Origin: Chenopodium formosanum
Taxonomy: Eukaryota; Streptophyta; Magnoliopsida; Caryophyllales; Amaranthaceae
Direction: 5' to 3'
Length of the DNA: 64,000 bases
Assembly: GCA_024500155.1 (NCBI GenBank)
Contig: CM044858.1
Location: 21,811,795 to 21,875,794 of the forward strand
Each line of letters begins with the position of its first letter. Position 1 is the first letter of the stretch. A program made the position numbers and the translations under genes. Positions 54,871-64,000 of this stretch are shown here, one piece after another. The notes beneath the pieces are model-generated. The model was given only the letters and a program-made list of their open reading frames with translations. It was not told the DNA's origin and did not search any database.

Positions 54871-56852
54871 TAACCTTGAAATTAATGGCATAACTTGTTG
54901 ATTATGTGGTTGATTATTTGCATTATTTTCTGCATTTTTAAGTCCCCTTAAAGCACACTTACTTACTAGTATTTGATGCTTAAAGGTTGATTTATTTTCA
55001 CATAATTGCAAACTAATTGATTTTTAGTGTGAAAATTTTATTTTTGAGGCTTCCTAAGTGTTAAAGATTCAATCTTTATTTGTGATAAGTGATTGAAACT
55101 TTAAAAACCACTAAATTCCATGTTATTTTATGTTAAAATTTGTTGTTTTAATCATTTTGAGTTGATTGGAAACATAAAGTTTCAATTTTTGTGATAGAAA
55201 TTTGGTTATCTTCATGTTGGAAGATATAATTTCAAGGATTCACAAAATTTAGATGTTGGAATTTTCATTTGAACATTAAAGTTCATATTTTTCCAACTTC
55301 CCCTTACTTTGTCAAATTCTCAAGTTTAATTTAAATTGATTAAATTGAAAGTGAGAAATTGCCTCAATTTAATTTTGCACCAAGCTAAACCAATTTAATT
55401 AAGAATGGTTCTTGGAATTATTTTGGTTATTTGCACTTTGAAAATTTTATTAAGTTAGACTTGTTTAAATTTTTTTTTATTTTGCTCATTAAATTATTTC
55501 TAAATTTAATTTAGAATTAATTAATTTTGTCTCGCGAAAAGGGATCAAATCCCGAGGCCATGGCACGCAAAACGAGTCAAAGAACCACCTTGGCGAGCCG
55601 GGCTGCACAGCAGCCCGCATGTGGCTGCCAAGGTGGCTGCCCCACCTTGCGTGCGGCCACACACGCGGCAGCAGCACACGGGCTGCAGCAGCCACGCGCG
55701 GGCGTGCTGTGGCAGCAGCATGTGGCCGCGTGCCGTGGGCCATGTGTGCGGTTTTTTCGGTGTGTGCGTATGCTTGGTGCGGTGAGGTGACTAGCCGTAA
55801 TAGACTTAATGTTGCTTATTTTTCCGTTTTATTTATTTTAATTAATTTTGTTTATTTAAATTAAAATTTTGGGAGGCTAGGCCTCGGTTTTGAGCAGCAT
55901 TGGCAAAATTTATTTTGACAAGTTTGGGTGTTACTGACTTAATTAATTAGATTAATTAAGGGAAATGCAGAATTCAGTGGGAGCTTCAATTATTAATGAC
56001 GTCAATTACATAATAGGTTAAACAACTTTGACTAGTTTTAATTAGGCGTGTTAATCGGATTAACCACCTAGATTAGTAATTAGTGCGGGCGTTGTTTAAA
56101 TGCATTTTACTTGTTTGATTTTGTAAATTACATGGGCCATTCACAAATAGTGAATGGATGAATGGAATGTATATTCTCTCTCACAGGTTTTATGAAATGG
56201 CAACTAGTGGGACCTGACTAGGATAGAAAATACGGACTACGTGCCGTTATGTATTTTTGTAAATCTAAATACGGTCTACGCACCGTTAAGTATTTTTGTA
56301 CCTTTATATTTAGATTATTCCTAGTCGTAGACACTAGTATTTGCATAGTTTGGTTAAGTCTTGAAGACGGCGTATCTTGGAAGACAAAGCCTTGAATTGC
56401 AAATGAAGACCTTTTGAAGATTTGAAGAATTCAAGGGGTCATGCTAGTTGCCAATATGCATCTATAATTTCGCTTTATATTTTATGCTTATATATATGTG
56501 AATTATTCGTTAGATGCATGTTTAGGTTTTCTTGATGTTGCGATGATTAGTTAAGTTCACTTACATCAACCAACATAGAAATCATAGGTCCCTAATAATA
56601 TTGAGTCAAACTTGCCTTTCCAAAACGACACTTATTGACCGGACGAGGATGATGGTAGGCTACGCCAAAGCGAGGTGCCATCACTTCTCCAAGGCGCGTA
56701 AGGCACACCGGGTGTGCACGTTGGTTTTGGTTTAACTCATCGGTATGAGTGAGGAGTCCTCACATACCGTGGCAAAAGAGATACATCGTCAAAGATGCAT
56801 TAGATGCGACGACTGCCTAACCAAGAGTGGCTTAGAGCCATTAGCAAGGCAA
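54871..56852 (+). mobile_element. Copia B leader/gag region, second piece
   Basis: No intact gene in about 2 kb. A GC island (55560-55760) of GGCTGC, GCAGCAGC and GCGGCCACA words stands out in AT-rich surroundings; the frames across it on both strands are compositional. Two copies of an ATACGG(A/T)CTACG(T/C)(G/A)CCGTTA word occur at about 56230 and 56270. It ends in TGCTT, the duplication of the following solo LTR. Confidence 0.6.
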
Positions 56853-56857
56853 TGCTT

Positions 56858-59387
56858 TGATGTGTGTCATAAATGGCACACATTTGATGAGCATTTAGGT
56901 CCTTTTTATCCTCTTTTCATAGCTTTCTTGCTCAATAAATGTTCGATTTTATGCTTTCTCTCTCTATTCTACCTTTCTTCTCTTATTTTACGGATTTTGA
57001 GCATTTTTATGGTTTCCCAATATTTTCTCCTTCATTTCTTTTATTTTCGTTATTTTAATTGTTTTCTCTTTATTTTAGATTTTATAGATTTAGTTTTATT
57101 TTATTTTAGTTTATTTGATTTTATTTTCATTTCATTTTCTTCACTTTACTTTATTTTCATTTTATTATATTTTCTGTCTTTTATTATTATTTTCATTTTC
57201 ATTTTATTTCTTTTACTTTTATTTATCGGTTTTAGTTTTATTTTACTTTATTTTATTTCTCGGTTTTATGTGTGTTTTGTAGGTGTTTTGTTCCAAGTCC
57301 AAGTTGAGGTGCTCGCAAGAGTTAGCTACTGCATACTTATGTCTTCATCACCATCATGGTGATGATGGTGACGGTGAACTCAGCAGGCAGGAACTCCTCC
57401 CTTATCTCCCCTGTTCCCGCACTATTCCCGCACTCCTTGCTTCAGCAACAACTCCCTTATTTCCCCTGCTTCACAACAGCAACATCAAATCCCGCAACAA
57501 CAACAACTTCTCACAAAGCAGCTGCTGCCCTCCACCAACAACTACTCCCTCACCACGCAAACACCAACCACTGCCCACAAATTCCAGCTGCACTCCACAC
57601 AACCACTTCTACCTCACACAACAACACCACCAAATCAGCCACTCCCTCACCACGCAAACACCAACCAGCCCCTGCTCTGCCGCAACCACCAGCCACACAA
57701 AGCAGCCCCTGTTGCCCATTAATTGCGCCACCAATCAGCCACCAACCTCCTCCAATTCTCACCACCAATTCCCCTGTTTTCCTGCCACCGCAACACCCAT
57801 AATTCGAACCCCCAAATCAGCAACCACTCACGCTCATTTCTCCAAACAGCGCAACCTCCCTTATCTCCGCAACACAAACAGCAGCATCCTTCGCCACCTA
57901 CTACCACCAGCCGCAGCTCCCTAATACCTCCGGCAGCACCACCGCAGCACCACCGCAGCTCCACCTTCATTCGAACCTCAGTAGGTGCGGGCGCACACTC
58001 ATCTAGTGCGGCCGCACTCAGCTGGGTTTGAATTGAAGATTGATTGATGAAGTTTGATGATGATGAGTGGCTTTGATTGTTCGTGATTAGGGGATGGCTG
58101 TGCGAAGCATGGGATTTCGTCCCAATTGAAGAGCAGCAAATGCGTGCTAATGATCTTCTCTTTTCAATTTCTTTTTATTTTATTTTCCTTTTAATTTTAG
58201 TTTTCTATTTTCTTTCTTTTTCTTTTATTGTTTTATTTTCTTTTCTTTTCTTTTCTTTTCCTTTTCCTTTTCCTTTTATATTCTTTTTCTTTTATTTTAT
58301 TTTCTATTTTATTTTCTTTTAATCCTTGTATTTATAAATACCCATTTTTGGGTAGAGAGAGAAGGAGCTTAGATTTTTAGATCATTTTTCCTAGCTTAGT
58401 TGAGAGCTTCTCTCTCTAGTTTTTAGGGTTAATTTTAGGAGTAGATTTTAGAGAGAGAAAGTGAGGAATTTCAATGGTGATTGAGAGATTGAAGATCCAA
58501 TTGTGACAATTGTATTGGAGACCTACTCTATTATCAAAGAGCATTTCTAAACTCTATCTCATTTATTGCTTTGTTTAATATTCATTGTTTGGATTGTTGA
58601 TTTTGATTGGAATTTTATGATTTGATGAATGATATTGGATATTCATGTTTGTTTGGTTTGATATTGATATTTGATCTTTGATTAGTGGATTAGTTCTTCT
58701 TAGATTGTTGATTGTTAATTTCTCTAGTTGTTGGATGATTTCATGATAATCTTAGAGTAGTTGTTTGGTTAGGGATTTGGTGAAGCTTATGATGTAATGA
58801 ATTGATGTAAATTGGGGATAATTGATGGAGTTGATGATGTGATTAAACTTGGTTGATTGATCATGTGCATGTGTGTGATTAATTAGAGAGTAGCTAACGT
58901 TGATTATTGCATTAGATTGCATTGTAAGTTCACATTGATACGAACCATTGATTTGTGGCTTGCATTTACACGATTGAGGTGTCTTGTGATGTTTCCTAGC
59001 TAGAGTTTGACGTAGTTGACGCTAGTTAGACCTCTAGGAGAATAGCTTGATATGCTCTTTGGGTTGCAAGTTTTATTTTCCCTCACATTGCTTGACTTAG
59101 TCGACTTTCCTATTCCAATTTGCTATGTTCATTGCTATTATTTGCGGATCCTAATCCCTAGCTCTTTATATTTGTTTGGTTTCCTCGTTTTAGTAGTTGT
59201 TAGAGTAATCTTATACCCCTTGTCTTCGACCTAGCTTAGGCACATAATTGAAAGCATTTAGACATTACCGTTCCTTTGGGTTCGACCCTTGACTTACCTC
59301 TATACTTGTATTTAGGTTTGCTGAGTGTTTATAAATTTTGTTTGGCTTAGGGAAGATTAGCCCAACGACCTAGTTTTCCCCACGTCA
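56858..59387 (+). mobile_element. Solo LTR, Athila-like family (2530 bp)
   Basis: Starts TGATGTGTGTCATAAATGG and ends CCCCACGTCA; TGCTT is duplicated at 56853-56857 and 59388-59392. It is the same family as 53165-54865, in opposite orientation. A TTTTATTTTA-rich stretch fills 56980-57270. 57340-57980 is C/A-rich low complexity, so its two overlapping frames are not called. GTGCGGGCGCAC and GTGCGGCCGCAC are at 57985-58015, and the TATA box is at 58333-58340. Confidence 0.9.
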
Positions 59388-59392
59388 TGCTT

Positions 59393-59546
59393 ACCCTAGA
59401 AGATTGAGTGTTTAAGACAAGCCAAAGCATGCTTAACCACTCTTTATTTCTTCGGATCTTGGAATCCCCTTATTTTCGCCAAATAGGGGCACTTATTATG
59501 CGTAAATAAGACGTTTAATAAGATTGAAGTTTGCATGAATGCTATT
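59393..59546 (+). mobile_element. Copia B internal region, third piece
   Basis: 154 bp between two solo LTRs; no frame recognised. It ends in CTATT, duplicated at 61873-61877. Confidence 0.6.
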
Positions 59547-61872
59547 TGATCGGGGGTTAAAGTAGGTCGTTGGTCTACTAACCCTAATCAAATTAATTAT
59601 TTATAACCTAAACTACCCTAATACGAGTATAGGGGTAAGTAAAGGGTCGAACCCAAAAGGACTAAGTGTATCAATCTATGCTAATTAGACTACTAGGAAG
59701 GCTTGTGAGATAGAAAGAGATTCAACTAAACACAACTAAGGACAAATAACTAAAACTAGGGAAGGTGGAATCCAATTACATCAATGCATTCAACAAAATC
59801 ATACAATTAGATAAAAATGCCCTCGATTAGGAACAATCAACACATTTAACTCACTCTCGCACAATTAAGCATGTTAATTATCCTACTAAACTAATTCACT
59901 CTCGTGCAACTAGCCTAGCAAAGGTATGGAAGAATTTAGACCCTCAACCAACTCACTATCGCACAATTGATTGAAAGCACAATTAAGAACATAGAATCAA
60001 TTAGCTAGAAAGATTCTAATCCATAAAAGCATCATCCATACACAATAATCAAGAACCAATTTCATACTAACCACAATCAACCATTAAATTAACTAACATA
60101 ACCTTCATCCATTTCCCTAGAACAAAATCTAAGCTAACATAATGAACAAAAACATGGAAAACAAGGTAAAATAATAATAAAAGCAAGAATCAAATAAAAT
60201 AAACTAATTAATCTACTCAAATAAACAAATAAATAAGCAAAAACAATAATAAATGAAAGCAATAAAGGTGAGCGAAAGTTAGGAAAACTCATTGAATAAT
60301 TGAGAAGAAAAATCCACAAATTTGCTTCTTCAAAATCCCAAAAACTCCATGAAAAATCCAAGCTTTCTCCCTCTAAACTACTCCTAACCCTCAGAGAGAG
60401 AAAATAAAGGAACTAAAACTACTCTAATCTAATCTAATCTAGGGTAGAATTAAAATGTTGATTGAAAAATTCAGAGGAAATAACCCCAAAGGGGTATTTA
60501 TAATACAAGCTAAAATAAAATAAAATAAAAATAAAATAAATAAAACTAAATAAAACAAATAAAATAACAAAACTAAAACTAAAACTAGAAAATAAAGTAA
60601 AAAGGAAAAAGGAAAATAAAAGGGGAAAATAAACCCCAAAATCCCCACATTCCAATCAGAGCCCCTTCTCCTTCTTCTTCGTGGCTGCTCTTCATCACCA
60701 CGCATCATCCAACAAATCACCACCGTCAATACTCCATCATCAACGGCCATTGTTGCTTAATCACCACTGTTCATCAACTACAATCATCTAGAATCGAATC
60801 GTGGCCCTTCGATTTTCATTAAAATCACGTGAGAAGCTCGTGATTGAACCTACAATTGCGCGCCCGCACAGACATTGCACAGAAGTCGCGCAAACCTTCT
60901 GCCTCGATTCTGATTTTGGAGTCCAATTGGTGCGCCTCCTGACAGACCTGCGCGGCCGCGAAGGTCTGGGTAGTTGCAATTGGAGTTGCGATGTTGGTGT
61001 TGTTGATGTTGTGTTGTCGGTGTTGTTGGTGTTGTTGATGGGGTGAAACAGGGGAGTGAGGGTTGCTGTTTGCGGTGGTTTTGGTGGCTGACGGGTTGCG
61101 AATTGGATGGGATTGGTGGCGAAATGGGTGGCGCAGCAGGTGAGGTTGGTTTGTGGTGTAGTAATTGTTGCGGGGTGGTTTATTGCTGATTGTTGGCGTT
61201 GTGGCTGGTGGGAGCAGGGGAGTGCGTGATGGTGTTGTTGTTATTGGTGAATTGGTGGCTGTGAGTGGTGGAGTTGCGTGGTGGGAGCATGGGAGAAGCA
61301 GGGGAAGTGCGTGTGTGTGTGTTGCTGAGTTGGGAGCAGGGGAATGAGTGGTGGAGGTTAAGAAGGTATGTGGTGAAGGTTAAGAGTGCAGCAGGGTTGG
61401 CAGCAGCTTGTGCCTCGGACCCCGGACTTTGAACTCGAACACGACTTTAAAACCCGAAACACCAAACTCGACCTACAACAAAAACACGAGGGCATTATCA
61501 AAAGACAAAATAAAATAAAATAAAAATAGAATCAAATAAAATAAACTTAAAAAATAAAATCAAAAGAAATTAAATAAAATAAAGTAAAACAAAAATGAAA
61601 ATAAAATAAAATAAGAAAATAAAAGAAACTAGGAACTTATTAAATAACAAGAACTAAAAACTTAAAATAAAAACAAAGAAAATAGGATAAATTAAATAAA
61701 TTAAGAAAATAAACTAAAAACTATTAAAAACTACTAAAATACTCGAAATAAAGATAAAAGACGAGAATAAGTAAATAAAAGAAATAAAGGACAAATAGGG
61801 TTAAATTATTGGAAAATAAGCCGAGAAATAACTCGATAAATACCCTAAAAGTGACATAAAAGTCACTTATCA
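59547..61872 (-). mobile_element. Solo LTR, Athila-like family, close to 30385-33045 (2326 bp)
   Basis: Plus-strand ends TGATCGGGGGTTAAAG and AGTCACTTATCA; duplication CTATT at 59542-59546 and 61873-61877. The A-rich AAATA region (61500-61750) is almost identical to 32660-32920. Minus TATA box at 60495-60502. GCGCGCCCGCAC and GCGCGGCCGCG words at 60857-60965. G/T-rich low complexity at 60970-61370 gives false frames. Confidence 0.88.
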
Positions 61873-61877
61873 CTATT

Positions 61878-64000
61878 AAATTTCAAACTTATTATGTTCT
61901 TGATAAATGGTTATACTTAGCACTTATATTTATAGTATTCTAAATCAAATAATATTGTTTCCATGATTGGTAAAGGAAATCCTTGAGAATAGATCTCAAA
62001 GACAGGAAAAGCATTTCTAAAATACAATTCTCATAAATGACTTTTATAACTAAGTCCGAAAGGACGGTTGGACATCATGTATTCAAAATACTAGGTAGTT
62101 TTGATAAAACATGAGGAATTTAGTTGCAATCTCAAGATTGACAACCAACGTATCCTTTCGCATCATACATAATTGAGTAGGACTCATTGATGTAGTAATT
62201 CGAGTAAGAATTAATCGAAAAGATGGAACTTTGTTTTACGGCGCACTAGGTGCTTGATTATGCCTAACAAAGTATAAGAGTCAAGGTACTTAAAGAAATG
62301 ATTCTTAAAGTAAGATTATGAGATATTGTATGATAAGAAATGTAGGAAAGAAGAAACGAAGAAAAGGAATTAGATTTCATTTCAACTCATGAGTTCATGT
62401 TATTGTAGTTAACTTAGCAATTCGTTATCTTCACAAGTATCGGATACTGCTTGAGTGTTCCACTATGATAGTGACCTCAAACTATTGAAGTTAAGCTAAG
62501 TTATCGACTTATAAGCTTAGAATGAAGCAAGAAGAGCTACATCAGTTGTAAAGTCGCATGTTTTGTTTAAAGACCTTTTAAGCCAAAGGCTGGAACAAGT
62601 AATGGTTATTATGTCCCATAATCAGCAATTGATCCGTTTACACACGGAAAGACTCACATTCAAAGTAATGAGCAATAGTTGCGAGATTTATTTGAATGGC
62701 ATGGTTATCCAAGCATTGAGTCAAGAATGCCTGATTATAAACAAACATTTCCCTAAACATGATAAACTCACTAAGTTCAAGTCATGGGCTTGATTTGCAT
62801 TCCGAACATCTTTAGCAATGTCACATCGACAAGAACGTACTCAAAGGCTCTATTAGATAGACTCTTGATAGTTGCTCGATTTGGAATCCTTCTAAGACAA
62901 GCAAGTCTTACTTGTTGAAACCGACAAAACAGAGAGCTGTTCTTGGTATAGACAGTTGACTCCGAAGGCTAAAGAGGATTCAATTACTTCAATGTTTCAC
63001 GAAGAATTTGAAAGGATATGGCTATATTCATCAAATGTGAACAAACTTTACTTGAGTAGCTCAAGAGTCCAGTGAAGTACAGAATCGACTTGGCAAGATA
63101 TCAAAACGTCTAGATTAGATCGAGCGATATTTGCTTGAGCCAAGCGTGACCATCTCAAAGTTATGAATGGAAATTTTCATAAAGAACTCCACAAAGAACA
63201 TAGTGTGTCTTCACGGAGACCTCGGTGTCATTTGAAAATGACTCGAACGATGATGGTTCACAACCCTTCCTTTAATGTTCTTAAAGATTTGCACAAATGA
63301 CTAATGTTACACTAAACAATGTGTCAAAGCTAAAAAAGGACGCCATATTCAGTTATGGATAGAAATAACTTCTAAAAGTCTTTTCAAGTATATGTCTAAG
63401 GCTCTTAGTCTCAGTGGGAGCTAAGTGGCTCAGTGTGAGCAGATGGCTCAGTGGAAGCTGAATGGATCAATAAAGACTAAGATAGCTCAAGTGGGAGCTA
63501 ACTGTTTGTTTAACAACGAACTTTTACCCAAAGACAATATACATGTCTCTTTGTAAGCATTCAAGTGAGACTACGGGCATTACCTCCACATCCTAATTGA
63601 GAACATAATGTTTGTTGCTCTAAGTGGTGTCTTTCTAGAAAGTAACACGTTTCCAAAACGACAAGTGGGAGGAAAATGAACTCGATAACCATCGAACTTA
63701 GCAACAAACTAGAACTGAGAATCTCGGAAGACCTTAAAGGACTTCATGAGAATGCTTGATCAAGAATACTCAAAAGGACTTTACAAGTGCCTTAAAAGAG
63801 AATTCATTACTCACAAAACATTAAAAATGTTGGATTAAGATCAACATAATAAAAGGGCTTTGAAAGCGCCTTAAAACTCAGTGTTTGATGCAATTACCCC
63901 GTATAGGTAAAGAATTCACCAAAGGCTTGGATTGAATCCTATAAAGTTTCTATTAAGTTAGAAACAAACCTAAGACTTACAAGAATACTATTTACTATTA
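61878..64000 (+). mobile_element. Copia B internal region, gag to integrase, decayed
   Basis: AT-rich with many stops. The integrase end is recognisable at 63570-63678. A short open frame at 62563-62793 (76 codons, with a KLTKFKSW ending) lies where gag-pre-integrase would be expected but has no clear motif. 63419-63500 has four copies of a (T/A)GGCTCAGTG-GAGC-like word. The region runs off the right edge. Confidence 0.6.
63570..63678 (+). pseudogene. Copia B integrase C-terminal remnant
   Basis: One frame reads YGHYLHILIENIMFVALSGV then FLESNTFPKRQVGGK, matching the copia pattern G-Y-x-F-Y-x-P-x-E-N-x-V-F-V-A-x-x-x-V-F-L-E with a Lys/Arg-Gly-Gly-Lys end. Neighbouring sequence is out of frame. 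It shows that copia B once coded for a polyprotein. Confidence 0.6.

Noticed and set aside
56745..57924. Two long overlapping frames (205 and 213 codons)
   Set aside because: They lie in T-rich and C/A-rich low-complexity parts of an Athila-like LTR, have no domain, and other copies of the LTR do not keep them.

Overview
The window is repeat-dense nuclear DNA from a flowering plant. No cellular gene was recognised: everything assignable is a transposable element or a piece of one. The evidence for a plant is Ty3/gypsy elements with tRNA-iMet, tRNA-Arg and tRNA-Asp type primer sites, Ty1/copia remnants, a Mutator-like element with a 9-bp target duplication, and plant mobile domain (PMD) genes carried by a retrotransposon. 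Genus cannot be told from the sequence.

Layout by nesting, oldest to youngest. Left block: E2 (37959-45588, minus), a non-autonomous Tat/Ogre-like element, was hit by copia A (3' end 36087-37958). Copia A was hit by E1 (right end 36086, reaching left past base 1, minus), a second non-autonomous Tat/Ogre-like element. E1 was hit by an Athila-like solo LTR (30385-33045) and by a chromovirus (1112-29716, plus, Tekay/Del-like). The chromovirus pol was hit by N (5569-24441, minus), a large Tat/Ogre-like autonomous element. The LTR of E2 also holds an inverted solo LTR of its own kind (41870-43972). Right block: a very old copia (45589-50197) contains a MULE (47541-48498) and was entered by a third Tat/Ogre-like LTR (from 50198). 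That LTR is broken by copia B (about 51554 to beyond 64000), which holds an Athila-like truncated element (52949-54865) and two Athila-like solo LTRs (56858-59387 and 59547-61872). Most junctions show exact 5-bp (9-bp for the MULE) target duplications.

Element N is the most informative object. In its sense direction (minus strand) it runs LTR, tRNA-Arg PBS, leader, gag, protease, RT, two RNase H domains, integrase, then two genes in antisense (plus strand), polypurine tract and LTR. The pol frame is open for 1143 codons. The antisense genes are paralogous PMD genes with introns. The upstream-lying one (9063-11379, six exons, all phase 0) carries three in-frame TAG codons; the other (12011-13519, two exons) is open, with a TATA box and a polyA signal. 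Both share an intron directly before an Ile-Trp pair.

The most unusual signal is a set of palindromic arrays built from TGTCGCC and GGCGACA, found in both N LTRs, before each antisense gene and at three other module borders. At all three recognisable promoters the array lies just upstream of the TATA box (about 10 to 60 bp). Related LTRs carry different palindromic words in the same place. A shared 7-8 bp hairpin near the PBS links N with the non-autonomous E1 and E2.
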